Shown: piece after piece, positions 18,999 to 27,280 of the stretch | Position numbering within the stretch: the first letter of the stretch is position 1 | Layout of the letters: each line of letters starts with the position of its first letter | DNA from: Candidatus Bacteroides merdavium | GTDB taxonomy: Bacteria > Bacteroidota > Bacteroidia > Bacteroidales > Bacteroidaceae | DNA length: 54,567 bases | Direction of reading: 5' to 3' | Assembly: GCA_019116805.1 (NCBI GenBank) | Contig: DXAV01000032.1 | Span: 1-54,567, forward strand | Made by a program: the position numbers and the translations under genes | Notes under the pieces: model-generated | The model's database searches: none | Told to the model about the DNA's origin: nothing | The model's input: only the letters and a program-made list of their open reading frames with translations

Positions 18999-21362
18999 AT
19001 GAAAAAAATAATAACCTATATACTCATCGTATTGTTTTTGTCAGGCTGTTCCACGACAAAGCACCTACCGGAAGGAGAAATCCTCTACACCGGACAGAAA
19101 GCGATGATTGTGCACAATCCTACCCCAACCAAGGTGGGCGAAACTGCTCTTGAGGAGGTGGAAGCTGCCCTAGCCACCGCCCCTAACAATTCCCTGTTGG
19201 GCAGTTCGACGGTGCGTATTCCCTTCCCTCTGGGCCTGTGGGTATATAATGGCTTCGTGAAGTATGAGAAAGGGTTGGGCAAATGGATTTTCAACCGCTT
19301 CGCCTCCAAGCCCGTGCTGATGTCTGCCGTCAACCCAGACATCCGCATCAAGGCAGCCTCAAACCTGCTGCGCGACTACGGCTACTTCAACGGGACGGTC
19401 AGCTACGAAACATTTACTGATTCTAAGGACTCGCTCAAGGCTAAAATACAATACACAGTGGACATGAGCAATCCTTACGTAATAGATACCGTTACCTATC
19501 GTGGCTTCAGCCCCCGCACCCAACGTATCATGGAACTGGGGCGCCGCCGTTCGCTCATCAGCCCGGGCGAACAGTTCAACGTGCTTGACCTCGATGGCGA
19601 ACGCACCCGCATCAGTACCCTGCTGCGCAACGTAGGCTGTTACTACTTCCGACCCGACTACCTAACTTATCAGGCCGACACTACGTTGACGCCGGGCGGA
19701 CATGTCAGCATGCGCATGGTGCCCGTTCCAGGTATGCCACCCGTGGCCGAGAAGCCTTTTTATCTAGGCCGAAAGACTATCGAGATCCTGGGTAAGAACA
19801 ACGAAGTTCCCAATGACAGCGTGGACTACAAGGGGCTGCGTATCTACTACCACGACAAACTGCGTGTACGCCCCAACATGCTCTACCGCTGGACCGACTA
19901 CAAAGGCTTCCGCCGCAAGCGACAAGTGCAGGACAGCGCGGGTATCAGTCGCCAGCGTTCTGCTGAAAACCTTTACAGCCTTTATAAACAGACACGTGTC
20001 CAGGAACGCTTGGGCAATGTTGGTATCTTCCGTATGCTGGAAATGCAGTTCACTCCCCGCGACACAGCTTTCGTTTCCGACACGCTCGACCTGAACATCC
20101 GCCTGGCACTTGACAAGCCCTACGATGCCGAACTGGACTTCAACGTCAAGATGAAGAGCAACAACCAAGTGGGTCCGGGCGCCTCGTTCACACTGACGAA
20201 GAACAACGTCTTCGGCGGGGGTGAGAGCTGGAACGTGGAACTGACAGGCTCGTATGAATGGCAGACGGGCGCCGACCATTCGTCGCTGATGAACAGCTAC
20301 GAGTATGGCATCTCCACATCGCTCGTCTTCCCCCGCGTGGTGTTCCCCCGCATGGGCGACCGCGAGTACGACTTCCCTGCCACGACCACTTTCCGCCTCT
20401 ACGCCGACCAGATGAACCGCGCCAAGTACTACAAACTCCTGGCTTTCGGCGGCAACGCCACGTACGACTTCCAACCCAAACCGACAAGCAAGCACAGCTT
20501 TACGCCTTTCCGGCTGACATTCAACGTACTGCGCGACCCGACACAAGCCTTTCTCGACCTACAGGAAGAAAATCCGGCTCTTTATATCAGCCTGCGCAAC
20601 CAGTTCATTCCTGCCATGGAGTACACCTACACCTACGACAACATCTCCCTGCGGAAGGACCGCCGTAGCAGCCATTGGTGGCAGACGACCCTGACCTCGG
20701 CAGGCAACTTGACCTCCTGCCTGTATCAGGTACTGGGCCAACCCTTTAGCAAACAGGACAAGCAGCTTCTGGGCGTCCCCTTCGCCCAGTTCGCTAAGCT
20801 TAACACCGAGTTCCGCTACAACTACCGCATCGACCGCAACCAGTCGCTGGCGGCGCGTGTGGCTGCCGGCTGCATCTGGTCTTACGGCAACATGCTTTCC
20901 GCCCCATATACCGAACAGTTCTACATTGGTGGCGCCAACAGTGTCCGCGCCTTCGCTGCCCGCAGCATCGGTCCCGGCGGTTATGCCCCAGCCAACGCTG
21001 AGACTGACAAATACGGTTTCATCAACCACGTGGGCGACATCCGTTTCGAAGCCAATGTGGAATACCGTTTCCGCATCATCAGCGACCTGCACGGAGCCGT
21101 CTTTCTTGATGCGGGTAACGTCTGGCTACTCCGAGCCGATCCGGGCCGTCCCAACGGCGAGTTCTCGCTGAAGAAGTTCCCCGAACAGATAGCCCTGGGT
21201 ACGGGCCTCGGTCTGCGCTACGATTTGGACTTCCTCGTCTTCCGTCTGGACTGCGGCGTGGCGCTCCACGACCCTTCCGCCGTCGGACAGTCGGGATATT
21301 ACAACATTGCCAAATTTAAGGACGGACTGGCACTGCATTTTGCCATCGGTTATCCGTTTTAA
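18999..21362 (+). CDS. tamL: TamL: lipidated TamA/BamA family outer-membrane protein
   Basis: The product of about 787 residues begins with a lipoprotein signal (lipobox LSGC, Cys17) and then STTKHLPEGEILYTGQK, followed by POTRA-like domains and a C-terminal 16-strand Omp85 barrel. The barrel carries the family signature GGANSVRAFAARSIGPGGY and ends in GLALHFAIGYPF with a terminal Phe. In Bacteroidetes the TamA partner of TamB is lipid-modified and named TamL; both the lipobox and the position right after tamB fit this. The frame is open from GTG 18987, which overlaps the tamB stop, but the ATG at 18999 gives the proper signal peptide and is preferred. Confidence 0.93.
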   Translation: MKKIITYILIVLFLSGCSTTKHLPEGEILYTGQKAMIVHNPTPTKVGETALEEVEAALATAPNNSLLGSSTVRIPFPLGLWVYNGFVKYEKGLGKWIFNRFASKPVLMSAVNPDIRIKAASNLLRDYGYFNGTVSYETFTDSKDSLKAKIQYTVDMSNPYVIDTVTYRGFSPRTQRIMELGRRRSLISPGEQFNVLDLDGERTRISTLLRNVGCYYFRPDYLTYQADTTLTPGGHVSMRMVPVPGMPPVAEKPFYLGRKTIEILGKNNEVPNDSVDYKGLRIYYHDKLRVRPNMLYRWTDYKGFRRKRQVQDSAGISRQRSAENLYSLYKQTRVQERLGNVGIFRMLEMQFTPRDTAFVSDTLDLNIRLALDKPYDAELDFNVKMKSNNQVGPGASFTLTKNNVFGGGESWNVELTGSYEWQTGADHSSLMNSYEYGISTSLVFPRVVFPRMGDREYDFPATTTFRLYADQMNRAKYYKLLAFGGNATYDFQPKPTSKHSFTPFRLTFNVLRDPTQAFLDLQEENPALYISLRNQFIPAMEYTYTYDNISLRKDRRSSHWWQTTLTSAGNLTSCLYQVLGQPFSKQDKQLLGVPFAQFAKLNTEFRYNYRIDRNQSLAARVAAGCIWSYGNMLSAPYTEQFYIGGANSVRAFAARSIGPGGYAPANAETDKYGFINHVGDIRFEANVEYRFRIISDLHGAVFLDAGNVWLLRADPGRPNGEFSLKKFPEQIALGTGLGLRYDLDFLVFRLDCGVALHDPSAVGQSGYYNIAKFKDGLALHFAIGYPF

Positions 21363-21426
21363 CGGAAATTTACGGGCAAGAGGTAAAGAATGTCTCGTTT
21401 TTTGCCTTATCCTGCAGTTTATTTCT

Positions 21427-21434
21427 TACTTTTG
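21427..21434 (+). promoter_or_regulatory. -7 promoter box before the nucleotidyltransferase gene
   Basis: TACTTTTG fits TAnnTTTG, 45 bases before the ATG. A TTTG at 21401-21404 is 22 bases upstream, slightly wider than the usual 19-21. Confidence 0.6.
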
Positions 21435-21478
21435 TTCCGTAAAACAGAAAACACTAACCTTTAAATAATTAATTGATC

Positions 21479-22390
21479 ATGAAACCTACTCTTTTCTTAC
21501 TGGCAGCCGGCATGGGCAGCCGTTACGGAGGCTTGAAACAATTGGACGGACTGGGTCCCAACGGTGAAACCATCATGGACTACTCCATCTACGACGCCAT
21601 CAAAGCCGGATTCGGCAAACTCGTCTTCGTCATCCGCAAGGACTTCGAACAAGATTTCCGCGAGAAAATCCTCTCCAAGTATGAAGGACATATCCCCTGC
21701 GAACTCGTATTCCAGTCGCTCGACGACCTGCCCGAAGGCTTCACCTGCCCCGAAGGCCGCACGAAACCCTGGGGAACGAACCACGCCGTGCTGATGGGCG
21801 AGAAGGCCATCCAGGAGCCGTTTGCCGTTATCAACTGCGACGACTTCTACGGACGCGACTCCTTCGAAGTGATGGGCAAGTTCCTGTCTGCCCTGCCCGA
21901 AGACTCGAAGAACGTTTATGCCATGGTAGGCTTCCGTGTAGGAAACACGCTGAGCGAAAGCGGCACCGTATCACGCGGTATCTGCTCCACCAACGACAAC
22001 CGCATGCTGACTTCTGTTGTTGAGCGCACCAAGATCCAGCGCATGGACGGTGAAGTGAAGTACATCGACGACAACGGCGAATGGACCGCCACTCCCGAGA
22101 CGACTCCTGTCAGCATGAACTTCTGGGGCTTTACACCCGACTACTTCGCCTACAGTAAGGAATTCTTCAAAGGCTTCCTCTCCGACCCGAAGAACATGGA
22201 GAACCTGAAGAGCGAATTCTTCATCCCGCTGATGGTGGACAAGCTCATCAACGACGGCACGGCTACGGTTGAAGTACTCGATACCACCAGCAAATGGTTC
22301 GGCGTGACTTATCCTGAAGACCGCCAGAGCGTGGTGGACAAGATTAAGGCACTGGTCGATGCCGGCGAATATCCCAACAAGCTGTTCTAA
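21479..22390 (+). CDS. nucleotidyltransferase, sugar-phosphate NTP-transferase type
   Basis: The 303-residue protein opens with MKPTLFLLAAGMGSRYGGLKQ, the LAAGxGxR nucleotide-binding loop and the following lysine of the nucleotidyltransferase GT-A fold. A metal-binding aspartate lies in AVINCDDFYG near residue 120. It therefore probably makes a nucleotide-activated sugar or a related metabolite, but the GGLKQL variant and the C-terminal region (TSKWFGVTYPEDRQSV) differ from GlmU, GalU and RmlA, so substrate and product are open. It lies alone between its own promoter and a strong terminator. The ATG at 21479 is chosen over an upstream TTG. Confidence 0.85.
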   Translation: MKPTLFLLAAGMGSRYGGLKQLDGLGPNGETIMDYSIYDAIKAGFGKLVFVIRKDFEQDFREKILSKYEGHIPCELVFQSLDDLPEGFTCPEGRTKPWGTNHAVLMGEKAIQEPFAVINCDDFYGRDSFEVMGKFLSALPEDSKNVYAMVGFRVGNTLSESGTVSRGICSTNDNRMLTSVVERTKIQRMDGEVKYIDDNGEWTATPETTPVSMNFWGFTPDYFAYSKEFFKGFLSDPKNMENLKSEFFIPLMVDKLINDGTATVEVLDTTSKWFGVTYPEDRQSVVDKIKALVDAGEYPNKLF

Positions 22391-22424
22391 ACAGACAAGG
22401 TACATATACCTTTATTATAGAGCC

Positions 22425-22459
22425 GCCACGGTTGCAGACATGCAGCCGTGGCTTTTTTT
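22425..22459 (+). terminator. intrinsic terminator of the nucleotidyltransferase gene
   Basis: A 12-base stem (GCCACGGTTGCA at 22425-22436 with TGCAGCCGTGGC at 22441-22452, one G-T pair), a four-base loop, then seven T. Confidence 0.92.
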
Positions 22460-22903
22460 GCGTTATTCCATAACATGTTGACACAATACTTTATGACTCT
22501 CTGACACAGTGCTTCGTTAGGGTATCACACAGTGCTCCGTTAGGGTGTCACGCAGTGCTTCGTTAGAATACCATGCAGTGCTTCGTTAAGATATCATGAG
22601 AATGAAAGCAGAAGTGGTAAGTGTACATTGGGCTGATAGATTGTATATTCCTTATCGATAGGATTTGAATAATCTGTCGTTAGGATATGCATGTTGTATT
22701 ACAACGGTTGTTCTGGTTATTTTATTTGAATGCTTTTATAGCCCAGCGGCGCGACACAACCGATGCGGAGGACGTGCGGCCCGATGCGATAGTAGATGCT
22801 TGTCTGATTCATTTATCCATAAATTAAGACTTCAAAGATAAACAGAAATGTTGATAATTGATAATTGACACCCGATAAATGTCCATTGTTCGTTGTTAAT
22901 CAC
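22460..22903. other. 444-base gap between the nucleotidyltransferase and the ABC-F gene
   Basis: After the terminator the gap holds the 23-base tandem array (22507-22598). A GC-richer island of about 90 bases follows at about 22718-22812, which on the minus strand can be read as a roughly 30-codon frame starting MNQTSIYYRIGPHVL. Near 22850-22900 there is an AT-rich stretch with two copies of GATAATTGA in tandem, before the promoter of the next gene. No full-size gene is present. Confidence 0.6.
22507..22598. repeat. tandem array, four copies of a 23-base unit
   Basis: Copies begin with CAGTGCTTCGTTA (or CAGTGCTCCGTTA) at 22507, 22530, 22553 and 22576, exactly 23 bases apart; the remaining ten bases vary around GGGTATCACA. 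The same unit in reverse orientation makes up the array at 54283-54420. Confidence 0.93.
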
Positions 22904-22911
22904 TACCTTTG
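22904..22911 (+). promoter_or_regulatory. -7 promoter box for the ABC-F gene
   Basis: TACCTTTG fits TAnnTTTG and lies 31 bases before the ATG at 22942. No good -33 TTTG is seen at the usual spacing. Confidence 0.6.
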
Positions 22912-22941
22912 CAGGCTCAAACGAAAAAAGACATTGACCCT

Positions 22942-24900
22942 ATGATATCTGTAGAAGGACTGAAAGTGGAATTCAACGCCACGCCCCTGTTCGAAGACGT
23001 GTCCTACGTCATCAACAAGAAAGACCGCATCGCCCTCGTGGGCAAGAACGGAGCGGGCAAATCGACCATGCTGAAGATACTGGCCGGATTGCAGCACCCC
23101 ACGGTGGGTACGGTATCCATCCCCCGCGAATGTACCATCGGCTATCTGCCGCAGGTGATGGTACTGAGCGACGAGCGGACAGTGATGCAGGAAGCCGAAC
23201 TGGCTTTCGAACACATCTTCGAGATGCAGGCCGACATCGAGCGCATGAACCAGGAACTGGCCGACCGCACCGACTACGAAAGCGAGGACTATCAGAAGCT
23301 CATCGACCGCTTCACGCATGAGAACGACCGCTTCCTGATGATGGGCGGTACCAACTATCAGGCCGAGATAGAGCGCACGCTCCAAGGCCTGGGCTTCAGC
23401 CGTGCGGACTTCGATCGTCCCACGAGCGAATTCTCGGGTGGATGGCGCATGCGTATCGAACTGGCCAAGCTTCTGCTCCGCCGCCCCGACGTATTGCTGC
23501 TGGACGAGCCTACCAACCACCTGGATATCGAATCCATCCAGTGGCTGGAGAACTTCCTCGCCACAAGGGCCAATGCCGTGGTGCTGGTCAGCCACGACCG
23601 CGCCTTCCTGAACAACGTCACGACTCGTACCATCGAAATATCCTGCGGACGCATCTACGACTACAAGGTGAAGTACGACGAGTTTGTCGTTCTACGCAAG
23701 GAGCGCCGTGAACAACAACTCCGTGCCTACGAGAACCAACAGAAGCAGATTGAGGATACCGAAGCTTTCATCGAACGTTTCCGCTACAAGGCTACCAAGG
23801 CCGTGCAGGTGCAGAGCCGCATCAAGCAGCTGGAGAAAATCGAACGCATCGAGGTGGACGAGGAAGACAACTCCGCCCTGCGCCTGAAGTTCGTTTGCTC
23901 CAGCCGAAGCGGAAATTATCCCGTCATCTGCGAAGACGTGGCGAAAGCCTATGGCGACCACGTGGTTTTCCACGACGTCAACCTCACCATCAACCGTGGC
24001 GAGAAGGTGGCCTTCGTGGGCAAGAATGGCGAAGGTAAGTCTACGCTGGTGAAGTGTATCATGGGCGAAATCTCCGACTACACGGGCAAACTGACGCTGG
24101 GACACAACGTACAGATAGGCTACTTCGCGCAGAACCAGGCCCAATTGCTGGACGGCGAGCTGACGGTGTTCGACACCATCGACCGCGTGGCCGTGGGCGA
24201 CATCCGTCTGAAAATACGCGACATCTTGGGTGCCTTCATGTTTGGCGGCGAGGCCTCGGACAAGAAGGTGAAGGTACTCAGCGGAGGCGAGCGCACCCGT
24301 CTGGCCATGATCAAACTCTTGCTCGAGCCGGTGAACTTCCTCATCCTCGACGAACCGACCAACCACCTGGACATGCGCTCCAAGGACGTGCTGAAGGAAG
24401 CCATCCGCGACTTCGACGGCACGGTGATTTTGGTGAGCCACGACCGTGATTTTCTCGACGGGCTTGCGACTAAGGTCTATGAATTCGGCGGCGGAGTAGT
24501 GAAGGAACACTTGGGCGGTATCTACGACTTCCTGAAGAAGAAACAGATCGAAAACCTGAACGAATTGCAGAAAGCACCTTCTCTGTCGGAGTCGCCTACG
24601 GGAGCCAAGAAAACATCGGCAGCAGAAGCCCCCCAGGCCTCAGCGGGCCGCCTGTCCTACGAAGAACAAAAGGAACTGAACAAGCGCCTGAAGAAACTGG
24701 AGCGCCGCGTGGCCGATTGCGAGGCCGAAATCGAACAGACAGAAGCCGCCATTGCCATCCTCGAGGAAAAGATGGCCACACCCGAAGGCGCTTCGGACAT
24801 GTCGCTCTACGAGCAGCACCAGAAGTTGAAGCAACAGCTCGACCGCGTAATGGAAGAATGGGACGCCGCTTCGACTGAACTGGAAGAAGCCAAGAGATAA
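22942..24900 (+). CDS. ABC-F family ATPase
   Basis: The 652-residue soluble protein has two ABC domains and no membrane segments. Domain 1 has GKNGAGKST (residues 34-42), signature FSGGWRMR and LLDEPTNHLD; domain 2 has GKNGEGKST, LSGGERTRL and LILDEPTNHLD. The linker between them is charged and helical (ERREQQLRAYENQQKQIEDTE shape), and a C-terminal coiled coil (residues about 560-650) completes the Uup/YheS-like architecture. Such proteins bind the ribosomal E site and relieve stalled translation; a few give antibiotic protection, but this one lacks features that would single it out as such. The frame is open further upstream, but those codons overlap the promoter box, so the ATG at 22942 is used. 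Confidence 0.93.
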   Translation: MISVEGLKVEFNATPLFEDVSYVINKKDRIALVGKNGAGKSTMLKILAGLQHPTVGTVSIPRECTIGYLPQVMVLSDERTVMQEAELAFEHIFEMQADIERMNQELADRTDYESEDYQKLIDRFTHENDRFLMMGGTNYQAEIERTLQGLGFSRADFDRPTSEFSGGWRMRIELAKLLLRRPDVLLLDEPTNHLDIESIQWLENFLATRANAVVLVSHDRAFLNNVTTRTIEISCGRIYDYKVKYDEFVVLRKERREQQLRAYENQQKQIEDTEAFIERFRYKATKAVQVQSRIKQLEKIERIEVDEEDNSALRLKFVCSSRSGNYPVICEDVAKAYGDHVVFHDVNLTINRGEKVAFVGKNGEGKSTLVKCIMGEISDYTGKLTLGHNVQIGYFAQNQAQLLDGELTVFDTIDRVAVGDIRLKIRDILGAFMFGGEASDKKVKVLSGGERTRLAMIKLLLEPVNFLILDEPTNHLDMRSKDVLKEAIRDFDGTVILVSHDRDFLDGLATKVYEFGGGVVKEHLGGIYDFLKKKQIENLNELQKAPSLSESPTGAKKTSAAEAPQASAGRLSYEEQKELNKRLKKLERRVADCEAEIEQTEAAIAILEEKMATPEGASDMSLYEQHQKLKQQLDRVMEEWDAASTELEEAKR

Positions 24901-24934
24901 GCAAGAAAATGTAAACCTTTAAATAATAGAGATT

Positions 24935-26971
24935 ATGAATTTGAAGTATTATTTCCCCGTTGCAGCCCTTTGCCTGACATTGGCATCCTGCAACACTGGC
25001 AAGCAGCAGACGGCTCTGACGGCCGGCATCGACCTTGCCAACCTGGACACAACTAACCTGCCGGGTACGGACTTCTACCGCTATGCCTGCGGTGGTTGGA
25101 TCAAGAACAATCCGCTGACCGACGAGTATTCCCAGTATGGCTCGTTCACCGCTTTGGCAGAAAACAATCGCAAGCAGATTCAGGGCCTTATCGAAGAACT
25201 GGCCGCTACGCAACACGAGGCAGGCTCTGTCGCACAGAAGGTGGGCGATATGTATAAGATTGCAATGGACAGCGTCAAGCTGAATCAGGAAGGGGTAGCT
25301 CCCATCAAGGCCGAACTCGACCAGATTGCCGCCCTGAAAGACAAGAAGGAGCTTTATCCGTTGCTGGCCGAGATGTACAAGAAAGGCATTGCTGCCTATC
25401 TGGCCATCTATGTGGCTGCCGACGAGATGAACAGCGACATGAACGCCGTACAGATAGCCCAATACGGCCTGAGCATGGGCGACCGTGACTATTATCTGCT
25501 CGACGACAAGACGACCATGAAGATTCGCGAGGCCTTCAAGGAACATGTAAAGAAAATGTATCAGCTGGCCGGCTTCGACGCCGCTACAGCCGAGCAGGGT
25601 ATGAAGGCCGTGATGGACGTGGAAACTCGTCTGGCCAAGGCTTTCCGTTCGCGTGTAGAGCTGCGTGACCCGCATGCCAACTACAACAAGATGGCGATGG
25701 CCGACATCAAGAAACAATACGCCACTTTCGACTGGGATGCCTATCTGAAAGGACTCGATCTGAACAATGTGAACGAAATCATCATCGGCCAGCCCGCTTC
25801 GCTCGAGGCATCGGTCAAGATTATTGATACGCTACCCCTCGACCAGCAGAAACTCTATCTGCAATGGAAGCTGATTGACGCCGCCGCCAGCTACCTGAAC
25901 GATGCCATGAAGGAGCAGAATTTCGACTTCTATAGCCGTACGATGTCGGGGGCGCAAGAGATGCAACCCCGCTGGAAGACGGCCGTAAGTGTGGTTAGCT
26001 CCATGCTGGGCGAAGCTGTAGGTCAGATGTATGTGGAGAAATACTTCCCTGCCGCCGCCAAAGAACGCATGGTAGGCCTCGTGAAGAACTTGCAGACAGC
26101 CCTGGGCGAACGCATCCAGGCCCTCGAATGGATGGGCGACTCCACCAAGGTGAAAGCTTTGGAGAAGCTCTCTACCTTCCACGTAAAGATTGGTTATCCT
26201 GACACATGGAAAGACTATAGCGCACTGGAAATCAAGGACGATTCCTACTGGGCAAACATCGAACGCGCCAACTTGTGGGGACACGCCGAAATGGTGGCCA
26301 AGGCCGGCAAGCCTGTTGACAAGGACGAGTGGCTGATGACACCTCAGACGGTGAACGCCTACTATAATCCGACAACCAACGAAATCTGCTTCCCTGCCGC
26401 CATCCTGCAACCGCCTTTCTTCGATATGAACGCGGACGATGCCTTCAACTACGGAGCCATCGGTGTGGTAATCGGCCACGAAATGACACACGGATTCGAC
26501 GACCAGGGCCGCCAGTACGACAAGGACGGTAACCTGAAAGACTGGTGGACGGAAGAAGACGCCAAAAAGTTCGAAGAACGCGCCAACGTGATGGTAGCTT
26601 TCTTTGACAGCATCGAGGTGGCTCCTGGTGTGCATGCCAACGGCAAGATGACACTTGGCGAGAACATCGCCGACCATGGCGGTTTGCAAGTTGCCTTCCA
26701 GGCCTTCAAGAACGCCACGGCTGGTGCCCCGCTCGAAGTGAAAGACGGCTTTACACCCGAACAGCGTTTCTTCCTGGCTTATGCAGGCGTATGGGCCAAC
26801 AACATCCGTCCTGAAGCGGTACTTCAGATGACGAAGATCGACGTACACTCGCTGGGCGAATGGCGTGTGAACGGCGCTCTGCCCCACATCGGTGCCTGGT
26901 ATGACGCCTTCGGCATCACCGACAAGGATCCGATGTTCATCCCCGCCGCCGAACGCGTATCCATCTGGTAA
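24935..26971 (+). CDS. M13 family zinc metallopeptidase (PepO/neprilysin type), lipoprotein
   Basis: The 678-residue enzyme carries a lipoprotein signal (LTLASC, Cys19) and then the M13 N-terminal domain starting NLPGTDFYRYACGGWIKNN. The zinc site is HEMTH (H515, E516, H519) in VIGHEMTHGFDDQGR, with the third ligand E576 in GENIADHGG. VNAYYNPTTNEICFPAAILQPPFF, cut here to the cue NAYYNP, supplies the substrate-binding Asn-Ala-Tyr. M13 enzymes cleave short peptides on the hydrophobic side of residues. The C terminus ends ERVSIW, where the family usually has a CRVW-like ending, so the terminal Cys is missing. It follows the ABC-F gene by 34 bases. Confidence 0.94.
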   Translation: MNLKYYFPVAALCLTLASCNTGKQQTALTAGIDLANLDTTNLPGTDFYRYACGGWIKNNPLTDEYSQYGSFTALAENNRKQIQGLIEELAATQHEAGSVAQKVGDMYKIAMDSVKLNQEGVAPIKAELDQIAALKDKKELYPLLAEMYKKGIAAYLAIYVAADEMNSDMNAVQIAQYGLSMGDRDYYLLDDKTTMKIREAFKEHVKKMYQLAGFDAATAEQGMKAVMDVETRLAKAFRSRVELRDPHANYNKMAMADIKKQYATFDWDAYLKGLDLNNVNEIIIGQPASLEASVKIIDTLPLDQQKLYLQWKLIDAAASYLNDAMKEQNFDFYSRTMSGAQEMQPRWKTAVSVVSSMLGEAVGQMYVEKYFPAAAKERMVGLVKNLQTALGERIQALEWMGDSTKVKALEKLSTFHVKIGYPDTWKDYSALEIKDDSYWANIERANLWGHAEMVAKAGKPVDKDEWLMTPQTVNAYYNPTTNEICFPAAILQPPFFDMNADDAFNYGAIGVVIGHEMTHGFDDQGRQYDKDGNLKDWWTEEDAKKFEERANVMVAFFDSIEVAPGVHANGKMTLGENIADHGGLQVAFQAFKNATAGAPLEVKDGFTPEQRFFLAYAGVWANNIRPEAVLQMTKIDVHSLGEWRVNGALPHIGAWYDAFGITDKDPMFIPAAERVSIW

Positions 26972-27022
26972 AATATCTTTCATCGCCGAAACGCATGGCG
27001 TATCGGCAGGAAAACTATTGGG

Positions 27023-27058
27023 AATGCCCGATCTCCCCGTTGTGGAAGGTCGGGCATT
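27023..27058. terminator. hairpin after the M13 peptidase gene
   Basis: A nine-base stem (AATGCCCGA at 27023-27031 with TCGGGCATT at 27050-27058) about 50 bases after the stop. Only a weak T stretch follows, so it may be a terminator or an mRNA 3' protecting structure. Confidence 0.5.
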
Positions 27059-27070
27059 TCTTGTCGAACA

Positions 27071-27131
27071 GGAAAGCATCGTTTTCTTCCTCGGAAAGCA
27101 CCGCTTTTCGAGGAAGAAAACGATGCTTTCC
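27071..27131. repeat. 61-base near-perfect inverted repeat
   Basis: Bases 27071-27093 and 27109-27131 are perfect reverse complements (23 pairs). The inner 15 bases pair again (G-T, then AAAGC with GCTTT), leaving only ACC as loop, so the whole 61 bases fold as one hairpin of 29 pairs. No T run follows on either strand. The inner AAAGCACCGCTTT also occurs exactly in the 22-base array at 42128-42140. Confidence 0.95.
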
Positions 27132-27232
27132 CTACAAGGGGCGACTGGGCCGGGAAAAGACATAAACCTCTCATTCTTTTAATTATGGTGAATTTCTTGC
27201 CAAGGTGTATATGGGTAAACCAACAAAATTTG

Positions 27233-27240
27233 TAACTTTG
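27233..27240 (+). promoter_or_regulatory. -7 promoter box for purH
   Basis: TAACTTTG fits TAnnTTTG, 41 bases before the purH ATG. A -33 box is not obvious. Confidence 0.6.
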
Positions 27241-27280
27241 CAGGGTTATTATAACATAGTACGCATAAAACCATATAGTC

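Noticed and set aside
22507..22598. CRISPR array
   Set aside because: Units are only 23 bases, directly adjacent with no unique spacers, and no cas genes are in the window; the same applies to the arrays at 40388, 42056 and 54283.
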